Source: CAUZIR01 sp965250195 (GTDB lineage: Bacteria; Chloroflexota; Dehalococcoidia; Lucifugimonadales; UBA2962). Taken from it: 64,000 nt of DNA. Position numbers and translations under genes: made by a program. Numbering within the stretch: position 1 is the first letter of the stretch; each line of letters begins with the position of its first letter. The notes below the pieces were generated by a model, which saw only the letters and a list, made by a program, of their open reading frames with translations, made no database searches and was not told the origin of the DNA. Positions 15,743 to 23,235 of this stretch are shown piece after piece. The DNA lies in the NCBI GenBank assembly GCA_965250195.1, contig OZ252295.1, positions 1,116,001 to 1,180,000 on the forward strand, given 5' to 3'.

Positions 15743-16519
15743 ATGTACTCCATAGACCTGTCAGACAAGGCGGCCGTAGTCTTCGGCGTCGCCAACCACC
15801 GTTCCATAGCCTGGTCCATCGCCGACATCCTGCACAGCGCCGGTGCCAGAGTCGCGCTCGCTTACCAGAACGAGCGTCTCAAGCGCAGCGTGGAAAAACT
15901 GGTGGCCGACTGGGACGATCCATTGCTGTTCGAGTGCGACGTCAGCGAAGACGGCAACATCGAGCGCGCGTTTGAGTCGGCCGTCTCTGAGCTGGGCCGT
16001 CTCGACGTGGTCATCCACTCCATCGCCTTCGCCAACCGGGAAGACCTTGGTGGACGGTTCGTGGAGACGCCACGGGAGGGCTTTCGCGTGGCGCTGGACG
16101 TCAGCGCCTACTCGCTCGTGCCCGTTACCCGGTATGCGGCCCGTCACATGCAGCCTGACGGCGGCAGCATCCTCACCATGACATTCCAGGCGGCCGAGCG
16201 GGTGTTTCCCGGCTACAACGTCATGAGCACCGCCAAGGCGGCTTTGGAGAACGAGGTGCGACAGCTAGCGCACGACATGGGGCCGGAGAACATCCGGGTC
16301 AACGCCGTGTCCGCCGGCCCCGTGGACACCCTCTCGTCCAGGGTCATCGCCGGTTATTCCGTCATGAAGAAAGCCGCCGCCGAGCGGTCTCCAATGCGCC
16401 GCAACGTCACCGTGGATGAAGTAGCCAAGACGGCCCTGTTCCTGTGCTCCGACATGGCTTCCGGCGTCACCGGAGAGGTGGTCCACGTCGATAGCGGCTA
16501 CCACGTAATGGGGATATAA
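15743..16519 (+). CDS. fabI: Enoyl-ACP reductase FabI
   Basis: A 258-residue divergent SDR of the FabI class. The cofactor loop is GVANHRSIAWSIADIL instead of the classical TGxxxGxG. The region after beta-4 is HSIAFANRE, and the active site is YNVMSTAKAALE, giving the Y-x6-K spacing. GPVDTLSSRVI and GEVVHVDSGYHVMGI complete the match. It reduces enoyl-ACP with NADH and is the usual triclosan/isoniazid-class target. With the FabL-type enzyme at 7858 the organism encodes at least two enoyl-ACP reductase types. A TAGTCT box sits 7 nt before the ATG, inside the end of the upstream gene. Confidence 0.9.
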   Translation: MYSIDLSDKAAVVFGVANHRSIAWSIADILHSAGARVALAYQNERLKRSVEKLVADWDDPLLFECDVSEDGNIERAFESAVSELGRLDVVIHSIAFANREDLGGRFVETPREGFRVALDVSAYSLVPVTRYAARHMQPDGGSILTMTFQAAERVFPGYNVMSTAKAALENEVRQLAHDMGPENIRVNAVSAGPVDTLSSRVIAGYSVMKKAAAERSPMRRNVTVDEVAKTALFLCSDMASGVTGEVVHVDSGYHVMGI

Positions 16520-16527
16520 CGTCTCGG

Positions 16528-17511
16528 TTGGCCACTAATTTCACATCAGTCGTCACCCCCTCGGTCGTGACAATGGACGTGGGCGGCACAAACCTGCGTT
16601 TCGCCCTTGTGAGACAGGCACCAGAAGGCGTCGAGATCGTCCGCAGAGACGTCGTGCCTACCGGCGACAAGGATGGCCGCGAGGCCGTCATGGACCGCAT
16701 TGTCGAGGCCACCCGAACCGCAACGGGTTGGTCTGACGTCAAGCCCGTTGGAGTCGGCATGGCGATGGCCGGACCGACCGACCCGCTGACCGGCGTCATG
16801 TTCCGGCCGCCCAACCTCATGTCCTTCGACGGCTTCTCGCCAATGGCCGCGCTCTCAGAGCGGCTCGGGGTGAGGGCCGTGTGCGCCAACGATGCGACCC
16901 TGGCGGCACTGGCAGAGCACCGGTACGGCCCCCACGGCCAACCGAAGAACCTCGTTTACCTCACCCTGAGCACCGGGGTGGGCGGCGGCCAGGTTGTGAA
17001 CGGGGAACTCTACACTGGCGAGGGTGGGTTCGCCGGCGAGTGGGGACACATGACCATCGACCCCGACGGCCCTCCCTGCAACTGCGGCAACCGGGGGGAC
17101 CTGGAGTCGTTCTGCTCCGGCCCGGGCGTGACGCGTATGGCCCGCCGCATGCTCGAGGATAGTCACCAGGATAGTGCGCTCAGGCTCATCGCGCCGGAGG
17201 CCCTGACGCCCGAGGGCATCGAACGTTCTGCCCGAGATGGTGATGCCCTTGCCCGTTCGATCTATGAGGAGTCGGGCCGCTACCTGGGTATTTCCGTGGC
17301 TGGGATACTCAGTGCGGTCGATCCCGACGTAATCGTCATAGGCGGCGGGGTGTCCAATGCGCTCGACCTGATGATGCCCGGCGTGGAGCGCGAGCTGTCA
17401 TGGCGGGCGATGGAGCAGCACTCCGGTCGTTTGCCTGTCGTGCGGGCGAAGTTGGGCGACGACAGCGCGCTGCTGGGGGCCGCGGCGCTAGCGCTGCAGG
17501 CTTTCGGATAG
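16528..17511 (+). CDS. ROK family sugar kinase (glucokinase-like)
   Basis: A 327-residue ROK-family kinase. MDVGGTNLRFALV is the ATP phosphate-binding DxGGT motif, CANDATLAALAEH contains the sugar-contacting Asn-Asp, LSTGVGGGQVVNG is the second phosphate loop, and AGEWGHMTIDPDGPPCNCG is the ROK signature. The third zinc ligand of the usual CxCGxxGCxE motif is changed: here it reads CNCGNRGDLE, with Asp in place of Cys. It probably phosphorylates glucose or a related hexose. The start is TTG at 16528, 8 nt after fabI. A TATAAC box 7 nt upstream could provide a separate leaderless start. Confidence 0.85.
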   Translation: MATNFTSVVTPSVVTMDVGGTNLRFALVRQAPEGVEIVRRDVVPTGDKDGREAVMDRIVEATRTATGWSDVKPVGVGMAMAGPTDPLTGVMFRPPNLMSFDGFSPMAALSERLGVRAVCANDATLAALAEHRYGPHGQPKNLVYLTLSTGVGGGQVVNGELYTGEGGFAGEWGHMTIDPDGPPCNCGNRGDLESFCSGPGVTRMARRMLEDSHQDSALRLIAPEALTPEGIERSARDGDALARSIYEESGRYLGISVAGILSAVDPDVIVIGGGVSNALDLMMPGVERELSWRAMEQHSGRLPVVRAKLGDDSALLGAAALALQAFG

Positions 17512-17523
17512 TCGGCCCGGGCT

Positions 17524-17967
17524 TCAGGCCGCGTCGCGGAACGGGTCGCGGCCCGGGTCGCCGCCGATGCCGACCACGGCCAAACGACTGAGATAGTGTT
17601 CCCAGCCCTGGCGGTGCAGCTCGGCCTGTTCGCCGACAAGATCGAGGTGGCGTAGTGTAACCAGCGTCTCCCCGCCGTCTTCGACCAGCGAGACTTCTAC
17701 GGTACTCGAGCCGGGGGCAACGAGTTCGGAATCCTCCCAGCCCCAGGTAAAGACGACCCTGCTGTTCGGCGTCACTTCGACAAACTCGCCGACGGCGACA
17801 TTTTTGCCGTTTACATCGACCCGGTAGGTGCCGCCCGGCCGGGCATCGAGCTCGGCCGAAACCCCCATCCACTTCACCATCTGCTCCGGCACCGTGAAAT
17901 AGGGGAAAAGCGCCTCGGCCGTCGCGGCTATACGCACTTGTGCCTCGACCGCGTCGCCAACGTTCAT
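17524..17967 (-). CDS. SRPBCC/AHSA1-like protein in an ArsR operon
   Basis: A 147-residue activator-of-Hsp90-homologue-1-like SRPBCC protein. It begins with VEAQVRIAATAEALFPYFTVPEQMVKWMGVSAELDARPGGTYRVDV and has the FTWGWEDSELVAPGSSTVEVSL strand pair and a C-terminal helix HRQGWEHYLSRLAVV. It overlaps the upstream arsR by 4 nt, the common arrangement in which a small winged-helix repressor is co-encoded with an SRPBCC ligand-binding protein. The ligand is unknown. Confidence 0.86.
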   Translation of the reverse strand: MNVGDAVEAQVRIAATAEALFPYFTVPEQMVKWMGVSAELDARPGGTYRVDVNGKNVAVGEFVEVTPNSRVVFTWGWEDSELVAPGSSTVEVSLVEDGGETLVTLRHLDLVGEQAELHRQGWEHYLSRLAVVGIGGDPGRDPFRDAA

Positions 17968-18296
17968 CGGGCGTGCTCCCGTCCCGTGTCCGGGGCCTGC
18001 TCGGCGTTTTCGGCCACGGCCTTGAGTCGGGCAAGACCGTTTCCCCAGAAGTCGGACAGAGATGCCCGCATCTCGTCCATGCCTGCCGAACGCACGTGAT
18101 ACATGCGCCGTGTCCCCTCCTTGCGCACGTCCAGCAGCCCGGCGTCCTGCAGGACGCGCAGGTGCTGGGAGATGGCCGGGCGGGTTACGGCGAAGTGGGA
18201 CGCGATGTCTCCGGCCGAGCGCTCCTGTTCCAGCACCAGCCTCAGGATCTGGCGCCGGTGGGGCTCGGCGATAGCGCGAAGGGCCTCTTCAATCAT
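17964..18296 (-). CDS. ArsR family winged-helix regulator
   Basis: A 110-residue ArsR/SmtB-type protein: IAEPHRRQILRLVLEQERSAGDIASHFAVTRPAISQHLRVLQDAGLLDVRKEGTRRMYHV is the complete winged helix with recognition helix TRPAISQHLRVL. There are no metal-binding Cys clusters (no CVC motif), so it is unlikely to be a metal sensor. It belongs with the SRPBCC-partnered group. A near-consensus promoter TTGACC-N17-TAAAAT ends 6 nt before the ATG, so it should be translated from a leaderless mRNA. Confidence 0.88.
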   Translation of the reverse strand: MIEEALRAIAEPHRRQILRLVLEQERSAGDIASHFAVTRPAISQHLRVLQDAGLLDVRKEGTRRMYHVRSAGMDEMRASLSDFWGNGLARLKAVAENAEQAPDTGREHAR

Positions 18297-18302
18297 CGCC
18301 TT

Positions 18303-18331
18303 ATTTTAGCAATGACTTACAGAAGGGTCAA
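18303..18331 (-). promoter_or_regulatory. Leaderless promoter of the arsR-SRPBCC operon
   Basis: On the minus strand TTGACC (18331-18326), a 17-nt spacer and TAAAAT (18308-18303) form a near-consensus sigma-70 promoter. Six nucleotides separate the -10 box from the ATG at 18296. There is no ribosome-binding site. Confidence 0.65.
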
Positions 18332-18345
18332 CGAAGTGTGTGTCC

Positions 18346-18945
18346 CTACTCGATTATGACTGCCAGGGTGGCCACATAGTCGGCCAGGTCGATAGTCTCT
18401 CCCGAAACCGGATAAGGCTCCATGGACAGGTAGACCACCGAGAACTTGCCCAGCTTCTTGATCGTGGGCTCGGTCTGACCGGCCTCCAAAATAAGAGTCG
18501 TTTCGCCGGTGGGGAGCACGCCGCTGGCGGTATCTACCCTGATCGTGACCGTGCCGGGGCTATCGCACTCGTCGCCCGTGGGGCAACGGGAGTCCTCTAC
18601 GACTTCAATGAAAACAACCGACAGGCCGCTCACCAGGCTGGGGCTGGCCAGCTTCTGCTCGAGGTGGAGGGCGACGGGGATGTTGTTCAATACCTCTGTG
18701 GTGCGCTGGCCTACCGGGGCGATTACCGTGTCTTTGAACACCGGGCCCGTCTCGTCTGCGGGCTCCTCGGCAAGGGTCACCTCGGTCGCCTCAGGTGCGG
18801 GCACGTCGGTCGGGGATGCCTGTACCTCGGTCACCGCTGTCGGCTCCTCGGTGACCGTGTCGGCGCTGTCGGAGTCCGAGCAAGCCGCGGCCGCGAGTGC
18901 GAACAGGAACGCCGCGACCATCAGAATCCCTAACCTGTATCTCAA
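18346..18945 (-). CDS. Putative secreted lipoprotein, uncharacterised
   Basis: A lipoprotein of about 199 residues. The signal peptide MRYRLGILMVAAFLFALAAAAC ends in a lipobox, and a Ser/Asp and Thr/Pro-rich linker of about 45 residues follows. The folded part contains VVEDSRCPTGDECDSPGTVTIRV, a Cys pair motif seen in uncharacterised exported proteins. I chose the TTG at 18945 because GGAGG lies 5 nt upstream; a GTG at 18978 would add 11 residues before the signal. Function is not known. It is anchored outside the cytoplasmic membrane. Confidence 0.7.
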   Translation of the reverse strand: MRYRLGILMVAAFLFALAAAACSDSDSADTVTEEPTAVTEVQASPTDVPAPEATEVTLAEEPADETGPVFKDTVIAPVGQRTTEVLNNIPVALHLEQKLASPSLVSGLSVVFIEVVEDSRCPTGDECDSPGTVTIRVDTASGVLPTGETTLILEAGQTEPTIKKLGKFSVVYLSMEPYPVSGETIDLADYVATLAVIIE

Positions 18946-19057
18946 TTTGACCTCCACGTCCTCATGTACCCGGCGCACGAATGCCAGCGATGGCCGACCA
19001 TCGTCATCGCCGCGAACTTTATCACAGGCCCGCGGCTACAGCCGCCCATCTGGGGGC

Positions 19058-19825
19058 TCAAGTCCATCCCGTTGACTGGCGGGTAAAGGCTACTCCCAAC
19101 ACGGTCCCGGCCACCGCCCGCTTGAGCGCCCAGGCGCAATCCGACATCTTCGCCCCGGTGGTGACCACGTCATCGACTAGTAAAATCCCGGCGCCCGGGA
19201 TTGGCGAGGCCCCGACCGGCTCACACCCGAACGCGCCTTCGACTGCTGCGCGCCTCTCGTCCGCCGTCGACAGCGTCACCTGCGGCGCCCCCTTGCTCAC
19301 CCGACGCAGTGAGCGGGCATCGAGGTCGATGCCCATCAGCCGACCGAGATTCTGGGCGATCAGACCCGACTGGTTATACCCGCAACGCCTCTCCTTTGAC
19401 GGGTGCAGGGGCACCGGTACAATCAGGTCGCCTGAGACCGACTCATATCGGAGATAGTCCGCCAGCAACCCGGCTACGCGCTCGGCGTAGGCTCGGGCGT
19501 CGTTGTACTTGAGCCCGTGTACCAGCTCCCGTGCCGACCCTTGAGCAAGGTACGGGGCGATGATGCGGTCAAACGCCGGGGGGTTCTCGGCGCACCTGCG
19601 GCAGACGAGGGGAGCATTGGGGTCGGCGCAGCGCACACACTGCGGGCGCCTCAGTCGCGCAAGGCCGCGTTTGCAGCGCTCGCACAGGGGCGAACCCTCC
19701 CTCCCGCACTCGACGCACGCCATCGGCACGACCAGGTCCGAGACAGCACGGGCCGCTCTCTTTAGGCCCGATACTGGGGGGACCCTGTGAGCGTCCGAAT
19801 CACCGCCAGACAGTTCGTCGGGCAT
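19058..19825 (-). CDS. comF: ComF family phosphoribosyltransferase-like protein
   Basis: A 255-residue ComF protein. The N-terminal zinc-binding part has the Cys pairs CVECG, CERCK, CVRCAD and CRRC. The C-terminal part is a phosphoribosyltransferase fold with the PRPP loop ILLVDDVVTTGAKMSDCAWAL. VPVPLHPSKERRCGYNQSGLIAQNLGR is the ComF hallmark. In competent bacteria ComF helps single-stranded DNA uptake; in others the role is open. It follows the cNMP-binding gene by 5 nt and ends an operon that begins with the Mrr_N-like gene. Confidence 0.88.
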   Translation of the reverse strand: MPDELSGGDSDAHRVPPVSGLKRAARAVSDLVVPMACVECGREGSPLCERCKRGLARLRRPQCVRCADPNAPLVCRRCAENPPAFDRIIAPYLAQGSARELVHGLKYNDARAYAERVAGLLADYLRYESVSGDLIVPVPLHPSKERRCGYNQSGLIAQNLGRLMGIDLDARSLRRVSKGAPQVTLSTADERRAAVEGAFGCEPVGASPIPGAGILLVDDVVTTGAKMSDCAWALKRAVAGTVLGVAFTRQSTGWT

Positions 19826-19830
19826 GGGGG

Positions 19831-20298
19831 CTACTGAATCCCCGCCAGCTCCTGCTCCACGTTCGCCGCCAGCATCGCCAGCGTGCGTCCGTACTGTCCG
19901 GCGAACTGGTCCATCACCCCCCGGTAAAAGCTCATGCCCGCCTCCGTGTTCTCCTGGCAGAACGCAGTCAGGGCGTCGATGGGGATGGCGACCACCTCCA
20001 TATCGGTTCTAGCCCTGCAATTGGTGACGAGATTGCCTGAGCCCCGCATGGCGGCCCAGGGGAACGACTCGCCGGGGCCTGCCAGCCGAACGGCGATTTC
20101 TCCGGACTCGGCACCATAAGAAAGCTCCGCCTGTCCCTTGAAGATTATGTAGAACGTCGTTGGGGCCTCGTGGGCGTGTCCCAGCAGCGTGCCCGCGCTC
20201 ACGGCGCGCCGCTCGCCCAGCGCCAGTATCTGGTCTGCCTGCTCGCCATCCAGATGGGCAAAGACATCCACGTCTCTAATTCTGCTCGCTTCGGGCAT
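19831..20298 (-). CDS. Cyclic-nucleotide-binding domain protein
   Basis: A 155-residue protein made almost entirely of a cNMP-binding (CAP-effector) domain: DVFAHLDGEQADQILALGERRAVSAGTLLGHAHEAPTTFYIIFKGQAELSYG, then the phosphate-binding cassette region GPGESFPWAAM. There it deviates from the canonical GExxxxxRxA, since the Arg is replaced. It has no DNA-binding or enzymatic domain. It could sense a nucleotide or act as a protein-interaction module. It sits between the Mrr_N-like gene and comF with gaps of 13 and 5 nt. Confidence 0.82.
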   Translation of the reverse strand: MPEASRIRDVDVFAHLDGEQADQILALGERRAVSAGTLLGHAHEAPTTFYIIFKGQAELSYGAESGEIAVRLAGPGESFPWAAMRGSGNLVTNCRARTDMEVVAIPIDALTAFCQENTEAGMSFYRGVMDQFAGQYGRTLAMLAANVEQELAGIQ

Positions 20299-20311
20299 AT
20301 CGGTTCCTTTC

Positions 20312-20794
20312 TCAGAGGGCCGATTCCTCTATCCACTGGCCCACCGTCCTAGCTCCGTGATCGGTCAGTTCCCAGATCCCCCTGGCCGGACCTCTCATTA
20401 TCAGTCCGCGCTCGGCCAGCCGATGCCTCGTCCACTGGGCGGTGCTGCGCCAGCGCATCACACCGGTCGATTCCAGTCGTTCGTAGTCCACCTGCTTTAA
20501 GACATGCCGTAGCTTCTCCTCGACGACCGGCAGCACCTGGTACATGACCCCGGCGCCGCCCAGCTCATAAAGAGCCTCCAGTAGTGGCCGTTCAAAGGCC
20601 CGTTCGGAGGTCTTTTTGCCTCTGGGCAGGCGTTTGCTCGCCTGCTCATCGGTGGCGGCCTGGTCCTGGCCCCCGCCATCCGGTTCGACCCGGTCGAGGA
20701 GCTTTCTAATCGTAGAGTCCGGCGTGTCTTCTAGAGGCGCGGCCCAGGTCTTGAGCCGTTCCCAGGTCTTGTCACTAATCCGCACGACCGGCAT
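20312..20794 (-). CDS. Mrr_N winged-helix protein with SeqA/RHH-like N-terminus
   Basis: A 160-residue protein. The N-terminal 35 residues (VRISDKTWERLKTWAAPLEDTPDSTIRKLLD) resemble a ribbon-helix-helix or SeqA-type dimerisation/DNA-binding segment. The C-terminal 90 residues match the Mrr N-terminal winged helix, including RWRSTAQWTRHRLAERGLIMRGPARGIWELTDHG. The nuclease domain of Mrr is absent, so this is a DNA-binding protein only. The ATG at 20794 has GGGAGG at good spacing. It heads the operon with the cNMP-binding protein and comF. A pair of direct repeats upstream (20825-20854) may be its own operator. Confidence 0.75.
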   Translation of the reverse strand: MPVVRISDKTWERLKTWAAPLEDTPDSTIRKLLDRVEPDGGGQDQAATDEQASKRLPRGKKTSERAFERPLLEALYELGGAGVMYQVLPVVEEKLRHVLKQVDYERLESTGVMRWRSTAQWTRHRLAERGLIMRGPARGIWELTDHGARTVGQWIEESAL

Positions 20795-20824
20795 CAAATC
20801 CTCCCGAGTCCTACGCGGCCCCGT

Positions 20825-20854
20825 GAAACCGGCCCAATAAGGACGAAACCGGCC
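20825..20854. repeat. Two direct repeats GAAACCGGCC spaced 20 bp
   Basis: Identical 10-mers start at 20825 and 20845, two helical turns apart, directly upstream of the Mrr_N-like gene. A further inverted pair, GTAAC and GTTAC with AAA between, lies at 20876-20888. These could be binding sites for the adjacent RHH/winged-helix protein. Confidence 0.45.
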
Positions 20855-21041
20855 GAGGCGCAGGGGAGCGGTAATGTAACAAAGTTACGTGCTACCGTCA
20901 AAGAGTAGGTGGCGCGAAGCTAAAAAGACCGCCAGACGGACGCTTATACTTGGCCGTCATGGACTGGATATTGGCCTCCGTCGGCACCGCCATCGGGTTT
21001 GCCGAGGGAGTGACCACGATCACGCGATGAGTGTTTTTCCG

Positions 21042-22043
21042 TTACGAGGCAGACCCACAGACGGTATCGACGATCAGTCTAGTGACGATGTACGGGTCCA
21101 TGTTGGCGTTGGGTCGGCGGTCCTCTATGTAACCCTTTTGGTCCTTGGCGACCTGCCAGGGAATCCGGATCGATGCTCCTCGGTCAGAAACTCCGTATCC
21201 GAATTCCTTGTACGACATCGTTTCGTGCAAACCCGTCAGTCGCTCTTCAATCCTGTCGCCGTAGTTGGCTATGTGCAGTTCGGCTTTTTTGCCAAGGGCT
21301 TCTGCGGCGAGGACGCAGGGCTCGTAGCTCTCACGCATATCCTTCGTAGAGAAGTTCGTATGGGCACCCGCACCGTTCCAATCACCCCGGACGGGCTTCG
21401 GATCAAGCACCGCCGACACGTCATATTCCTCGCCCGTTCGGTAGAGCAGCCACCTGGCCATCCACAGCTGGTCGCTGACCTCAACGGGACCGAGCGGTCC
21501 GACTTGGAACTCCCACTGGGCCGGCATAACTTCGGCATTGATTCCGGCGATGGCGAGGCCTGCATCCAGGCAGTTGTCCATGTGCTCTTCCACGATCGGT
21601 CTTCCGTGTACCTCGTCTGTGCCGACGCCGCAGTAGTAGCCGCCCTGGGGCGCCGGGAAACCGGAGTCGGGCCATCCTAGCGGGCGCACGCCTTCAAACA
21701 GCGTGTATTCCTGCTCGATGCCGAACCACGATTCGAAACTTGCGTACTTATCGGCCGTAGCCACGCAAGCGGCCCTTGTGTTGCTCGGATGGGGCGTCAT
21801 GTCGGTCAGGAGAACCTGGCACAGGACCAGCTTGTTGTCGTCGCCGCGGATCGGATCTGGACAGACGAGAACGGGGTCGAGCACACAGTCGGAGTCGCTG
21901 CCCATCGCCTGCTCGGTGCTCGATCCGTCGAATCCCCACACGGGGGGTGTGTCGCCGTTCGACATGACCCTGGTCTTGGATCGCAGCTTCGCTGTTGGCT
22001 GCTGGCCGTCTATCCAAATGTACTCAGCTTTGTACGTACTCAA
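21042..22043 (-). CDS. glnII: Type II glutamine synthetase (eukaryote-like GSII)
   Basis: A 333-residue GSII, clearly not the 450+ residue GSI. Key segments are AEYIWIDG, WGFDGSSTEQA, CVLDPVLVCPDPIRG, WFGIEQEYTLFEG, GINAEVMPAQWEFQVGP, the ATP loop region NGAGAHTNFSTKDMR, and GASIRIPWQVAKDQKGYIEDRRPNANMDPY. It makes glutamine from glutamate, ammonia and ATP as a decamer. It lies 88 nt downstream of proX on the same strand. A GGAGGT site precedes the TTG start at 22043. It may belong to the ATP-grasp/transglutaminase cluster or simply be its neighbour. Confidence 0.9.
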   Translation of the reverse strand: MSTYKAEYIWIDGQQPTAKLRSKTRVMSNGDTPPVWGFDGSSTEQAMGSDSDCVLDPVLVCPDPIRGDDNKLVLCQVLLTDMTPHPSNTRAACVATADKYASFESWFGIEQEYTLFEGVRPLGWPDSGFPAPQGGYYCGVGTDEVHGRPIVEEHMDNCLDAGLAIAGINAEVMPAQWEFQVGPLGPVEVSDQLWMARWLLYRTGEEYDVSAVLDPKPVRGDWNGAGAHTNFSTKDMRESYEPCVLAAEALGKKAELHIANYGDRIEERLTGLHETMSYKEFGYGVSDRGASIRIPWQVAKDQKGYIEDRRPNANMDPYIVTRLIVDTVCGSAS

Positions 22044-22131
22044 CCTGTGGCACCTCCGTGCATTAATTTTGATTCATTTTCACTTCGGCCCTGGGCTTCA
22101 AAATGGGGCCCGGTGTCATTTTCTTCAGGGG

Positions 22132-23235
22132 CTACCGGCCGGCCCGCAGCGACTGGACTATCCAACTATCGAACAGATCCCGGTTCAGGGCGATCCACCC
22201 GGCAGCGTGCTTGTCGATGTCGTCCTGTCGACCCTCACCGGCATTCATACGAGCGTTCTGTTTGAAGATGTCTCCGAGCGGAATCGACATCACCTCGAAC
22301 AGTTCCTTTGCAGACGGGTTGTTCGCAAGGAACTCGTTATTTGCCACTACGTTGATGTCAGAGCCCCGGAATCCCATCATACAGGGGTCTCTGACGTAGC
22401 CTTCGACGCCCCGGAGTGACAGCTCTTCGGCGCCAACTCCATCGGGGTGCCGCGAAACCGCGGCTTCAATCCAAACGACGTCGATGCCCGGCACCAACCG
22501 GGCGACCGTCCAGTTTGGGGTCCAGGTGTAGAAAAGTATGTGCAGGCCAGACCGGTATCGAGTTATCTGGTCGCCCATCGCCTCCGAGTACGGTCCTGAC
22601 CTCTCATCGATGAAGTCCCGCAGTCCGCCCAGGTCGAGTTGGAAACCGACTACTCTTTCGCACGACCAACCGTCCTGGCATGAGATTAAATCCGCCTTGC
22701 CGTTCCCATCAATGTCGTAGGCTTGGCGAACTTCATCACGCTTGAAATCGTTTAGCGACTTGATATTGAACTCGTCCGCCCCCGCCTTGTCGACCAAGAA
22801 GCCCTGTAGAGTGCCAGATGCCGCCACCGTACCCGCAATAGCGGCACCGCCGCCAAACACGTCCCGGTACTCGGTATGAAGCGGGAACCAGCCGTTGGCC
22901 CAAAAATCGACTTCGCCCGTCGCCACGGCTTCGTAGAAATCGTCGATTTCCAATTCTCTATGGGCGAGCACTTCATACCCAAGTGCCTCCAGGGCTTTGC
23001 TATAGACGGCTTCGGAAAAATATCCGGTATCCCAGCTCGCTCGAGCAGGTTGAACTACAATGCCCGAGCCTGGTAGCGTGGCTCGAGTTGTTTCACTGGG
23101 GGCATCGCGCCGATTGACCCCGGGAGCATCTGATCCGCCAACGCAACTCGTGGCAACCACGGCCAAAATGGTTATGCCCAGTAGCAAGGACCAAAACTTG
23201 CCTTGTACCGCCGCACGCGAAAATTCTGCTGGCAT
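22132..23235 (-). CDS. ProX/OpuAC-type solute-binding lipoprotein in the ATP-grasp operon
   Basis: A 367-residue periplasmic-binding-protein-like lipoprotein. The N-terminus has a signal with the cleavage region VVATSC. DTGYFSEAVYSKALEALGYEV, DFWANGWFPLHTEYRDV and especially DGNGKADLISCQDGWSCE match ProX-type glycine betaine/proline binding proteins. TWTPNWTVARLVPG fits as well. No permease or ATPase of a betaine transporter is nearby. Its ATG (23235) shares one base with the transglutaminase stop (TGATG), so it is translated together with the peptide-modifying genes. The ligand may be a quaternary amine, an amino acid or a peptide. Confidence 0.82.
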   Translation of the reverse strand: MPAEFSRAAVQGKFWSLLLGITILAVVATSCVGGSDAPGVNRRDAPSETTRATLPGSGIVVQPARASWDTGYFSEAVYSKALEALGYEVLAHRELEIDDFYEAVATGEVDFWANGWFPLHTEYRDVFGGGAAIAGTVAASGTLQGFLVDKAGADEFNIKSLNDFKRDEVRQAYDIDGNGKADLISCQDGWSCERVVGFQLDLGGLRDFIDERSGPYSEAMGDQITRYRSGLHILFYTWTPNWTVARLVPGIDVVWIEAAVSRHPDGVGAEELSLRGVEGYVRDPCMMGFRGSDINVVANNEFLANNPSAKELFEVMSIPLGDIFKQNARMNAGEGRQDDIDKHAAGWIALNRDLFDSWIVQSLRAGR

